Of a DNA stretch of 14,013 bases, positions 1 through 7,003 are shown in pieces. The position numbers and the translations under genes were made by a program. The stretch spans positions 1 to 14,013 of the forward strand of contig JAURHZ010000032.1 in assembly GCA_030833025.1 (NCBI GenBank), written 5' to 3'. The notes under the pieces were generated by a model. That model did no database searches and had not been told where the DNA came from. It worked only from the letters and a program-made list of their open reading frames with translations. Positions within the stretch are counted from its first letter, which is position 1. The number at the start of each line of letters is the position of its first letter. This DNA is from Armatimonadota bacterium. GTDB lineage: Bacteria > Armatimonadota > Armatimonadia > Armatimonadales > Armatimonadaceae.

Positions 1-1731
1 AGGCTTAGCTAGCTGTCGCTTCATAAACTGAAAGGCATCCCTGATATGTGCATCCCAATAGGTCCATGTATGAGCACCATCAAATTCTGAGTACTCATGC
101 GGAATTTGCTTGGTCAGTAAGGCTGCTTCGAGTTCTTGATTACTCTTAATGAGAAAGTCTTCCTTGCCACAATCAAAGTAAAGCGAAGGTCCATTGTACA
201 AACCATCTTTAACATGCTGAACAACACTTGGAAGCAATGCATCTTGAATATAGCGGGACTCTGTATCGGTAGGATAGAGATCCTTAGCCATCACTTTCAA
301 GTTTTTGTCGAAGGTTGACGTTCCCCAGCCAACGGCACCACTGAGACTGGCAGCAGCACAGTAGAGCTGGTTATGGGATGTGGCCAAATGAAGTGCACCG
401 TAACCGCCCATCGAAAGGCCAATAAATGCACGACCGTTCCGATTCACAATGGTCCTATAGTTCTTTTCAACGTCTTTGCGAAGCTCATCTGTGATAAAGC
501 TTTCGACCGCCCCAGAGCCTGGCGAGTCGTTGTACCAGCTGTTTCCATTTGAATCTGGCATCACAACGATAAAGTCTGTCGTTGCGGCATAAGCGGCTAC
601 ACCAGATTTGGCGTTCCAATCGCTATAGCCACCCCAAGCACCATGAAGCAAATAGACGACAGGGTATTTCCGATTATCCGTGCCATAAGAATTTGGCAAA
701 ATAACGTTATACGAAACCTGCTTTTTTAGCATCGTACTCATCAAGGTTTTCGTAATGACGGCTAACCGAGCTTTATCTTGTACATCTTGTGACACGACAG
801 GCTGTGCCGGGGGAACGGGAGAGCCTCTTGGAACGAAGGGTGGCGCATATGGCAACCATTCATCTGTGAGTGTGACACCCTGTTCCGGCACCGGTTTGCC
901 GGCGATTTCCCATGCTATAAAAAGTTCACCAGCCAAGTTTCGACCTGCAGCCTCTAGTCGTTGCTTTGCAACAGCGCGGGATGCTATCGACAACTTTTCA
1001 AAGTAGCCATCACTATTTGTGCTGCCAGCTTCAAGGGATGCCGCTCTGTCAGCCTCAAGAATAGCGGGTACTGCCTTAATGCTATCGTTTAGGACACGCA
1101 GGGCATCCGTGATTGGATTTGTTATCACGTCTGGCTTACCAACGATTAGGTCCTCGAACTTGATCGTCCGTTCTACCAGTTTCTCTTCAAAGCGTGAATG
1201 AATTCCACGTTGTAGAGGTAACGAAAGCTGTCCATCATAGTTAGCTGTGGCATGAAAGGGAACATGTGCATCGCCAATGTAATGGGAGAGGTAGGCGGCT
1301 TGAACGAGAACATCTTCCCAGCGCTTTTCTCGCATGGCCTTTACTAAGTTTGCTCTAACTCGTCCAATCGTCCACGGATTAACGCCATCAGTTCGCAGTT
1401 GATCGTAGGTTCTCAGTTTTAACACTGCTTCAAAGTCAATTGGGATTTTGAGCGGATCTGTGCCGACTCCGAAATTTTCTGTGTCTAGAAAATGTCGAGG
1501 AGCTTCACTGTGATCTACGCGGTTTCGCCAGCGATCAGGATGTGAGCTGGCATTCGCAAACCATGTTTCGTTTTTAGCGAGCCATTGCTTAAAATTTGAC
1601 GCAGGTAGATTGGCAATTGCCAGCCTTGCCACGAATTTATGACCCGTTCCGCCCCAAGCTTGAACAGGATTGGCATTTCCCAAAAGTAATGCTGCACCAC
1701 AAATCGATAGAAGTCTACTCGTTCGTTTCAT
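1..1731 (-). CDS. Secreted Zn-dependent phospholipase C/S1-P1 nuclease-like domain fused to esterase D-type hydrolase (C-terminus cut by window edge)
   Basis: The frame is open for 577 codons from ATG 1731 to the left edge, with no stop inside the window. Residues 1-25 form a signal peptide ending VQA, so the mature protein would start at Trp26. This matches the PLC/P1 superfamily, where the N-terminal Trp binds zinc. Further candidate ligands are His31, Asp66, His80, His150, Asp154, His160 (motif HYIGDAHVPFH), His178 and Glu182. Glu at the last site resembles Bacillus cereus PLC, whereas P1 nuclease has Asp. A Pro-rich linker follows, then from about residue 305 an alpha/beta hydrolase of the esterase D (PF00756) type. 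This has GLSMGGYGA with nucleophile Ser440, probable acid Asp525 and His554 in GAHTW. The substrate is unknown: a phosphodiester or phospholipid for the first half, an ester for the second. The start overlaps the upstream stop as ATGA. The ligand and triad assignments are mine, by motif comparison. Confidence 0.88.
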   Translation of the reverse strand, partial: MKRTSRLLSICGAALLLGNANPVQAWGGTGHKFVARLAIANLPASNFKQWLAKNETWFANASSHPDRWRNRVDHSEAPRHFLDTENFGVGTDPLKIPIDFEAVLKLRTYDQLRTDGVNPWTIGRVRANLVKAMREKRWEDVLVQAAYLSHYIGDAHVPFHATANYDGQLSLPLQRGIHSRFEEKLVERTIKFEDLIVGKPDVITNPITDALRVLNDSIKAVPAILEADRAASLEAGSTNSDGYFEKLSIASRAVAKQRLEAAGRNLAGELFIAWEIAGKPVPEQGVTLTDEWLPYAPPFVPRGSPVPPAQPVVSQDVQDKARLAVITKTLMSTMLKKQVSYNVILPNSYGTDNRKYPVVYLLHGAWGGYSDWNAKSGVAAYAATTDFIVVMPDSNGNSWYNDSPGSGAVESFITDELRKDVEKNYRTIVNRNGRAFIGLSMGGYGALHLATSHNQLYCAAASLSGAVGWGTSTFDKNLKVMAKDLYPTDTESRYIQDALLPSVVQHVKDGLYNGPSLYFDCGKEDFLIKSNQELEAALLTKQIPHEYSEFDGAHTWTYWDAHIRDAFQFMKRQLAKP

Positions 1732-2129
1732 CGCTTATGTACCAGAAAACTAACGTCACGGAGGATCTCCGATGATGTGTGAATACGTACACAATACTTA
1801 CCGGGTCCCGAAATTGAAATGGCAGGGATGTTGTAATCAAACGGCAAGCTATCGCCGTCATATTGATCACTATTGGGTAAATGGACTGGAAACTGTTCGG
1901 GTTCGCCGAGAACCGATGAGTCAGGCGCCAGCACAGTTACGTAAATGTGAATTCTCTTGCCTCTAACATCTGGTGTTAGTTCAAGCTCAAAAAACAACAC
2001 CATGCCATCCCAGACAATAGGGAAGGCATCGAACATCAAATCTCGGTGAAGACCAATATCAACTAGATCAATACGACCGTTGTCGAATTTTTCGATACGG
2101 TCCACAAGCATCGCATTAAGGATGTTCAT
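1728..2129 (-). CDS. DUF6941-like protein
   Basis: A 133-residue soluble protein with no signal peptide or membrane helix. It opens with MNILNAMLVDRIEKFDNGRI followed by a DLVDIG segment, and later has a hydrophobic beta-strand pattern (VLFFELEL, IHIYVTVLAP) and a closing GPGKYCVRIH. This resembles the DUF6941 family, small beta-rich proteins of unknown function that begin with a (L)xxDxxxxxxxGKLxLxGIF pattern and end in a PGxYxxxI strand. The match is from memory of the family pattern and no search was done. The start overlaps the upstream stop as ATGA (2126-2129), and the stop overlaps the downstream ATG as ATGA (1728-1731), so it is probably translated with both neighbours. No function is assigned. 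Confidence 0.8.
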   Translation of the reverse strand: MNILNAMLVDRIEKFDNGRIDLVDIGLHRDLMFDAFPIVWDGMVLFFELELTPDVRGKRIHIYVTVLAPDSSVLGEPEQFPVHLPNSDQYDGDSLPFDYNIPAISISGPGKYCVRIHTSSEILRDVSFLVHKR

Positions 2130-2344
2130 TGCGAACTCTTTCTATTCTGGCGTATTGCCTTGACGATTACCGAGAGCGCAAACAGCGCAAAAAACAAACA
2201 CGAAATTGCCATCGCGTAGAAAAGTCGTGGGTCGGGAAGTCCATATGTCATCACTGTCAACCAGACAAGTATTCCAAACGAGACGGCCTGCCTAGATACA
2301 AATAGCCAGAATAACTGTTGATTGGATAGTAATCGTCGTTTCAA
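2126..2344 (-). CDS. Small membrane protein, two predicted helices
   Basis: A 72-residue protein starting with TTG, which overlaps the upstream stop as TTGA (2341-2344). The only in-frame ATG is far inside the protein, so the TTG start is the sensible choice. After a basic N-terminus (MKRRLL) come two hydrophobic segments, roughly residues 12-34 and 41-62. The C-terminus is basic (KAIRQNRKSSQ) and probably cytoplasmic. I do not recognise a family. Overlaps on both sides place it firmly in the rhomboid-to-esterase operon, which suggests it is a membrane partner or anchor for a neighbour. That role is inference. Confidence 0.7.
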   Translation of the reverse strand: MKRRLLSNQQLFWLFVSRQAVSFGILVWLTVMTYGLPDPRLFYAMAISCLFFALFALSVIVKAIRQNRKSSQ

Positions 2345-2598
2345 TTTTCTACACTTTGCATCTGGGATTCCAGTAGAGCAACACGCTCTGCACGCTCCTT
2401 ACGTAACCTGCGGTACAGGCCAATGGTCGCACGATGGATGATTAAACTGGCAACCGTGAACAGGCTAACGCTCCACCAATTCTGCTTTGTAAGGCTCCAA
2501 ACGATAAACAGGTTCATCACGATGCCAGCTGCAAATCTACCAAGTAAAGTCATCAGATCCGCTGGATCAGTCAGTGGGACAGTAGGAGATTTAGACAT
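2341..2598 (-). CDS. Small membrane protein with C-terminal helical tail
   Basis: An 85-residue protein starting MSKSPTVPLTDPADL. I chose ATG 2598 because a GAAAGGG Shine-Dalgarno-like site (2608-2614) lies 9 nt upstream. The frame can be extended to 2658, but that would run deep into the previous gene. The start lies 8 bp inside the end of the DUF58-like gene. Two hydrophobic segments at about residues 17-35 and 40-55 are followed by an Arg/Glu-rich tail (LRKERAERVALLESQMQ) likely to form a helix or short coiled coil in the cytoplasm. I recognise no family. It may assemble with the next small membrane protein, which it overlaps by 4 bp. Confidence 0.68.
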   Translation of the reverse strand: MSKSPTVPLTDPADLMTLLGRFAAGIVMNLFIVWSLTKQNWWSVSLFTVASLIIHRATIGLYRRLRKERAERVALLESQMQSVEN

Positions 2599-3451
2599 GA
2601 ATGATTGCCCTTTCAAATGCCGACATGATTTCCTCCAACGTACCTTCCTGAACAACAATACCCAAAAGATTTATGTCATTCAATTCACAGAATGCTGTCA
2701 GGTACGCATGAACATCGGATGGCGGAATCGTTGAATCGACTGTCGGAGTACTCCAAGGCGAAGGGTCTTGTTGCGTGGCGAGCTCTAATTGGTCATCACT
2801 TGACAACACAAAGTCACAATCAATGACATCAACCAAATGAACCAGAGTGAGCTGCGGACCTGCGGAGATGAGTGCATTCAGTGTTCGGCGCCACATGTAA
2901 GATCGGAAGTCAGAAATAACGATCATATGACCGTTACTGGACAAGCGATTGAGCACACTGCGCAACAAATATGCCGTTTTTTCAGATTTAGGAGTGTTAC
3001 CGTGCCGGCTCTCATGAGCATCGTTTGCACTACGTTGTGGTGTCCTTGGATTCCGTGATTGTCCACTTGCTCCAATCCGGATGCCTCTAGCTTTATTGTA
3101 ATGCTTTGTCGTCAGATAGGTAGCTATATCGGCGACTAAACTTGCGACTCGGCGCTTATTTGATGGCAAATCTGGATTGGATGCTACGACTCGCAACGAC
3201 TCAGATTCGTCTATGATAAGCACATGCTCAGCTGTAGGTGACTCAACGAGAGATTCGATAAGCAGTTTAATCGCTAAATCGGATGGTTCGGTTGGACCGG
3301 TATCCAACAATCGAACATTGGAGACCAATTCTTTGGATCCTAGTACCCGATCGAGTCTGTCCCTAAATGTCGACTTCATCACCACCATGTTATCCGGCAG
3401 CAATGCCTGAAGTGAGACTCTTTGCTCAATATGGTTTTGATTTTCGCACAT
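2591..3451 (-). CDS. DUF58-like von Willebrand factor A domain protein
   Basis: A 286-residue protein with no membrane helix. Residues 77-85 read HVLIIDESES, which keeps the MIDAS motif DxSxS (Asp81, Ser83, Ser85). Residues 176-181 read MIVISDF, followed by a Trp (187), like the DUF58 pattern vvSDFl...W. A strand then follows (LTLVHLVD), like the DUF58 hdvvxxxvxDp strand. The usual DUF58 N-terminal pair of membrane helices and much of the RxYxxGDxxRxIDWxxxA region are missing or unrecognisable. DUF58 proteins usually act with a MoxR-type AAA+ ATPase, and none is in the window. The start is uncertain: ATG 3451 has no clear ribosome site, and ATG 3388 (residue 22) would also leave the domain intact. 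The end overlaps the next gene by 8 bp. Confidence 0.72.
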   Translation of the reverse strand: MCENQNHIEQRVSLQALLPDNMVVMKSTFRDRLDRVLGSKELVSNVRLLDTGPTEPSDLAIKLLIESLVESPTAEHVLIIDESESLRVVASNPDLPSNKRRVASLVADIATYLTTKHYNKARGIRIGASGQSRNPRTPQRSANDAHESRHGNTPKSEKTAYLLRSVLNRLSSNGHMIVISDFRSYMWRRTLNALISAGPQLTLVHLVDVIDCDFVLSSDDQLELATQQDPSPWSTPTVDSTIPPSDVHAYLTAFCELNDINLLGIVVQEGTLEEIMSAFERAIIHV

Positions 3452-3536
3452 CGAATTCTATTGTGTGCTAAGAGGCAAGTACTACAGACGAACTTAACTT
3501 CCAGTGCCGTTTATCGTTTACAATTGGTCACTCAGA

Positions 3537-4127
3537 TTAGTCAGTCGCCTTACTTTTTACAAAGGCAAACACAGCTCCCAAAGCCATTGCGAGACCATGG
3601 GCGATGATTGTCCGAAGGGAAACTTCGATGATTACCATAAGGACCATCGAAGACACAAATGTATTCTTTTCTATATTGGATAACCGTCGGAAATTTTGTT
3701 GGACAATATGCCCAAGCGATGCGAAAACGAGGCAGCTTATCCCCAATATGTCAATCGGCATCCGTATCACAAACACAGTTAAGGCGACTACGATTACCTG
3801 ACACAAATATGTTGTCAGCAACAAACTTGATGTAAGACGCGCTCCGGTGCTGTCCTCAAGTCTACCGACGACCAAAAAGCTACCCAAGATGTTCAAGCAC
3901 AAGTGGAGGTAATCAGCATGAAGAAATGGGGAGAGGAGAATTATAATCGGCACTGGCAGACTACTAGAAAACTGAGTTTGCAGTGCACCAACGGAAGCCA
4001 CTAAAGTCACGCAGAGCAAGGACCAGCTGACGAAACTACTTTTTCGAATTGAAATTCGATTGCTCAAAATCAAGGTCAACCACGCGATTGGCATACTGAA
4101 TGCGACTAAACTTCTAATGTCATCCAC
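3537..4127 (-). CDS. Rhomboid family intramembrane serine protease
   Basis: A 196-residue protein with about six hydrophobic helices, the size of a minimal bacterial rhomboid. The helix-2 signature HxxxxHxxxN is exact: His70, His75 and Asn79 in LHADYLHLCLN. The catalytic serine is most likely Ser131 in GISC, where most family members have GxSG, and the histidine is His177 in IAHGLAMALG at the final helix. Both dyad residues are therefore present, and activity is plausible despite Cys replacing the second Gly. Rhomboids cut substrates within or near the membrane; the target here is unknown. The start is GTG. It is the first gene of the leftward cluster, with an 85-bp gap before the DUF58-like gene, and it diverges from the PilZ-like gene. 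Confidence 0.85.
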   Translation of the reverse strand: MDDIRSLVAFSMPIAWLTLILSNRISIRKSSFVSWSLLCVTLVASVGALQTQFSSSLPVPIIILLSPFLHADYLHLCLNILGSFLVVGRLEDSTGARLTSSLLLTTYLCQVIVVALTVFVIRMPIDILGISCLVFASLGHIVQQNFRRLSNIEKNTFVSSMVLMVIIEVSLRTIIAHGLAMALGAVFAFVKSKATD

Positions 4128-4132
4128 GACTC

Positions 4133-4142
4133 AAGTTATCAT
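4133..4142. promoter_or_regulatory. Overlapping divergent -10 candidates (rhomboid and PilZ-like genes)
   Basis: The short space between the two divergent starts holds TATCAT on the plus strand (4137-4142, 8 nt before GTG 4151). On the minus strand it holds GATAAC or TAACTT (4135-4140 or 4133-4138, 7 or 5 nt before GTG 4127). No convincing -35 is visible for either. If real, the two promoters share bases and could exclude one another. Confidence 0.3.
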
Positions 4143-4198
4143 GAGCGGATGTGACACAATGGTGGCGCAAAGCAAACGAAAGTGGAAGAATTGCGAAC

Positions 4199-4642
4199 AT
4201 GGAATTTGAACATTCACAAGACCTGGACATGCTGTTTGACAAACAAGATACCGTACTAAAGCTTTTGTCCAAGCTCAGGATGAAGCATTTCCCGACTGTT
4301 CTCGATGTAGTGCAACCGGCTAACCAACGACGTCAATACAAGCGCTGGTCTGCCCCAGAATCGATATCGATTGACATTTACACCGACGGATGGCAACCGC
4401 TGCGTGTCATCGACGTAGGCATCGGTGGAGCGAAAATAGTACGCAACGAAATCGTTCCGACATCTGGGCCATTTGTATGTAAGCTAGGCGTTGGAGATCT
4501 GACGAACGTCATCGTGTTGACAGACATCATGTGGATGGCAGACCAAACGGTAGGTATTCGGTTCGAATTTGACAGTCAGGACGAACATGACATGTGGGCT
4601 GAGCACCTTGTAAACACGCTATTGGGCAAACTGTCGATTTGA
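4199..4642 (+). CDS. PilZ-like domain protein with a degenerate c-di-GMP motif
   Basis: A 147-residue protein from ATG 4199, which has GGAAGAA at 4184-4190, 8 nt upstream. An in-frame GTG at 4151 would add 16 residues and is the alternative start. Residues 45-49 (RQYKR) give the RxxxR element of PilZ domains. The second element, usually (D/N)xSxxG, reads DVGIGG at residues 72-77, with Gly replacing the serine. A beta-rich region and a C-terminal helix (DEHDMWAEHLVNTLLG) follow, as in PilZ domains. PilZ domains bind cyclic di-GMP and regulate motility, polysaccharide or secretion. The Gly substitution leaves binding uncertain. The 3' end overlaps the histidine kinase gene, which converges on it, by 24 bp. 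Confidence 0.78.
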   Translation: MEFEHSQDLDMLFDKQDTVLKLLSKLRMKHFPTVLDVVQPANQRRQYKRWSAPESISIDIYTDGWQPLRVIDVGIGGAKIVRNEIVPTSGPFVCKLGVGDLTNVIVLTDIMWMADQTVGIRFEFDSQDEHDMWAEHLVNTLLGKLSI

Positions 4643-5821
4643 CAACCGTTCCCGGGGTAGTTCAACCTTTACTTCAAAACCAGTTTCAGTTGCATTTATC
4701 TTTAGTACACCCCCTAAGGAATTAGCGCGACCACGCATTGAATCCATTCCAAGACCAGATGAACTACTCTGGGAAGCCGCATCGGTGCCGTTATCTGCAA
4801 TTGAGATCGATATATTGCTAGGTGTTAGGCACAACGAAATGTTGACAGCGTCCACATTGACGCCGTGTCGAACTACGTTAGTCAGTGATTCCTGGACAAT
4901 GCGAAGGACAGGTATTCGTTGTTGATCGTCTAGGTAATCAAATGTACTTGATTCGTTGATCTGAACTGGAATGCCGGTTCTCCGTGACCACCGCGATACC
5001 TCTCGGCTTAGTACTTCAGAGAGTGGGGCATCAACACTCCAAGGATGGTTAAGAAATGTCCAATCTCGGATTTGTTGCATTGACTGCCGGATGACATCGG
5101 CTTCCTCGCGAAACAAATCGGCTGCAATTCGATCTCCATCCTTTTCACGCAAACGCCCCATCACTTCCATGCGTAAAACAGTCGCAGCTAGTGCATTACC
5201 AATACTGTCATGTATCTCTCTAGACAATGCCGCTCTCTGATCCGATAGTGCCAAGTCGCTTCGGAGCGCTGCAACTTCAGACTGTGCGATTTCCGCTTGC
5301 ACACGTAACCTGCGCATCACTGAGCTAACAGCAATGACCAACCCCATCCGCACAAACATCTCAAGCGCATACCCAGACCAATCCTTGGTTTCCAATGGGG
5401 TGGGTAGCGTTCCGATGAGTAACGCGATGCAGGCTACGAGTCGGGTTAGTGTTGCAACGAGCCGATCCTCGAGAATTGTTTCTCCCGCCACAACAACGAA
5501 TGTGACAACCCAGAGGGGCGAGTAAAGCGCACCAGTGAATCTAAGTCCCAGCACGATGCAACTAAAGTCAACGAATGCAAAAATCCATCCCAATTTGAAT
5601 TTTTGAATTGGCAGCCTTGAGGTCGACGATAATGCTCTCCGTAAGGATAGGTTTGTCGCGGCAACACCAAGGATACAAAGCATCGGAATAAAAGAAACAT
5701 CGGTTCCATCAGAATCGAAACCCCAATGCCGTGCAACGATCCATAGCAATATCCCTACGATGCACATCCAGTAAACGCTGGCAGGTCGTTTTCGTAAGTA
5801 ATCCATGAATGGCGTAAACAT
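4619..5821 (-). CDS. NarL-type (HisKA_3) sensor histidine kinase, membrane-bound
   Basis: A 400-residue protein. About five or six hydrophobic segments between residues 16 and 170 form a membrane sensor region with no large extracytoplasmic domain. A short linker helix follows, then the HisKA_3 dimerisation domain with phosphoacceptor His204 in SREIHDSIGNAL. The ATPase domain has the N box VQESLTNVVRHG (Asn315), the G1 box IADNG (Asp343, Gly345) and GLGMDSMRGRANSLGG (about 356-371). The catalytic residues look intact. It should phosphorylate a NarL/FixJ-type response regulator, but no regulator gene is in the window. It starts 9 nt after the M48 protease stop and lacks a ribosome site, so it is probably co-expressed with the protease. 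Its input signal is unknown; an envelope signal is a guess from context. Confidence 0.9.
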   Translation of the reverse strand: MFTPFMDYLRKRPASVYWMCIVGILLWIVARHWGFDSDGTDVSFIPMLCILGVAATNLSLRRALSSTSRLPIQKFKLGWIFAFVDFSCIVLGLRFTGALYSPLWVVTFVVVAGETILEDRLVATLTRLVACIALLIGTLPTPLETKDWSGYALEMFVRMGLVIAVSSVMRRLRVQAEIAQSEVAALRSDLALSDQRAALSREIHDSIGNALAATVLRMEVMGRLREKDGDRIAADLFREEADVIRQSMQQIRDWTFLNHPWSVDAPLSEVLSREVSRWSRRTGIPVQINESSTFDYLDDQQRIPVLRIVQESLTNVVRHGVNVDAVNISLCLTPSNISISIADNGTDAASQSSSSGLGMDSMRGRANSLGGVLKINATETGFEVKVELPRERLSNRQFAQ

Positions 5822-5830
5822 ACTGCGGGG

Positions 5831-6958
5831 TTATAAGTTTCCATCCAACGAAACCTTGAACAAGGCAGCTCTGATGGCATCCCTGGCCTTTTCTGCCACT
5901 GTTTCAGGATTTTGGCCAAGCTTCACATCGCTCGATCTAATAGTGCAGATTATCTTTCCACGGATTAGGACACTGGAAGCTGTTCTCGTCACATCAAACA
6001 GCTCCGTCGGTGCATCCAGTGCCTTATCGAGCGTAGACGCAATCTGCTCAAGATACGCTTTGTCTATCGATGAAAGCAGTACCCTACCATCTAGCTGTAA
6101 GTCGTACACCACAGACTGGTTTTTTGCTAGGATCACACTGACGCGAAGTTGGTTAGTTGTCTGGCGACGATTTATGGTAATCGCTGACGCATCTAGCTTT
6201 CCTTTCAGTGCAGCAACACGTTGCTTTTCTGGCGGGTGGGTACGGAAAATTCCGAGGTCAACCTCTGGACGGTTTCTCTGATCTCTGGCGAGTCGCTCCA
6301 TAAACGTCAAAGCACCAACGGGGTTAAAGCCTGCAAGACGCGTCAACTCAAAACCTGCTCCATCAGCATCCCGCTCAGCCTGCTGCGAATATCCGTTTAC
6401 TTTCTGCAGAGCAACCAACTGAAGTCCAGTCACAAGGTTACCAGTGTCTGTTGCAGGAACTTTGGCAAGAATCGCAGCAATCGCTCCTATTGCCAGCTGT
6501 GTATTTAACTTGTCCTGTTCCTTTTGCAGTTTAAGAATATGGTGGTGCGCCGCATGAATAACTTCGTGGGATAGGACCCCCGCAAGTTCATCATCAGACT
6601 GTACATAATCAAGCAAACCTTTGTTTACGTACAGCCAGCCACCTGGCAAAGCAAATGCATTTACGTCTTTGTCATCTACAACATGAAAACGGTAGGTATA
6701 CGGTGTTCGATTTTCGGTTCCATAGGTGGCTGGGATTACTGTCTTGTTGGCGACAGCTGCGAGGCGAGCCCCGATTGCGTTGACACGACCAACTAACACA
6801 GGGTCTGAAAGAAGCTTCATCCCCGACTTGACCATTTCTTCGTGTGCTTCACGCCCGATCTTTATTTCAGGGTCTTCTACGGGAGGTTGAGCGAAACTCT
6901 TGCCGGGGAGACATCCGAACATCAGGACAAACACAGTAAGGAGGCATTTGACGTGCAT
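5831..6958 (-). CDS. Secreted M48 family zinc metalloprotease
   Basis: A 375-residue protein. The N-terminus is a signal peptide probably cleaved after SFA (residue 23). A Cys at residue 16 sits in a poor lipobox (LMFGC), so a lipoprotein is possible but less likely. The zinc site HEVIH (His131, Glu132, His135) lies in GVLSHEVIHAAHHH. The downstream AERDADGAGF supplies the third ligand (Glu195) and the conserved Asp199. RTHPPEKQR (His241) is the usual M48 signature after the catalytic domain. The layout resembles BepA/LoiP-type proteases that degrade or help fold envelope proteins. A C-terminal region of about 125 residues has no TPR pattern I can see. It follows the NlpC/P60 gene by 45 nt and may have its own leaderless promoter. 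Confidence 0.92.
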   Translation of the reverse strand: MHVKCLLTVFVLMFGCLPGKSFAQPPVEDPEIKIGREAHEEMVKSGMKLLSDPVLVGRVNAIGARLAAVANKTVIPATYGTENRTPYTYRFHVVDDKDVNAFALPGGWLYVNKGLLDYVQSDDELAGVLSHEVIHAAHHHILKLQKEQDKLNTQLAIGAIAAILAKVPATDTGNLVTGLQLVALQKVNGYSQQAERDADGAGFELTRLAGFNPVGALTFMERLARDQRNRPEVDLGIFRTHPPEKQRVAALKGKLDASAITINRRQTTNQLRVSVILAKNQSVVYDLQLDGRVLLSSIDKAYLEQIASTLDKALDAPTELFDVTRTASSVLIRGKIICTIRSSDVKLGQNPETVAEKARDAIRAALFKVSLDGNL

Positions 6959-6964
6959 TGAACT

Positions 6965-6970
6965 ATTGTA
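6965..6970 (-). promoter_or_regulatory. -10 element TACAAT, 6 nt before the M48 protease start
   Basis: Read on the minus strand, TACAAT matches the -10 consensus at five of six bases and ends exactly 6 nt before ATG 6958. No ribosome site is present in between. This fits an internal promoter giving a leaderless transcript. No clear -35 is visible at 16-18 bp. Confidence 0.45.
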
Positions 6971-7003
6971 CGCTTAAATGCGCACTCAGGATTCCTGCAC
7001 GAA

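Noticed and set aside
755..1201. Open plus-strand frames inside the phospholipase/esterase gene
   Set aside because: The minus frame is continuous over 577 codons with strong motifs on both sides. The plus frames are low-complexity shadows without a family signal.
2599..2658. Upstream extension of the 85-residue membrane protein to 2658
   Set aside because: It would overlap the DUF58-like gene by 68 bp. ATG 2598 has a ribosome site and a normal 8-bp overlap.
3452..3536. A clear promoter for the DUF58-like gene in the 85-bp gap after the rhomboid gene
   Set aside because: TAGAAT lies only 3 nt before ATG 3451 and CACAAT 8 nt before it. Neither has a matching -35 or sound spacing, so no call was made.
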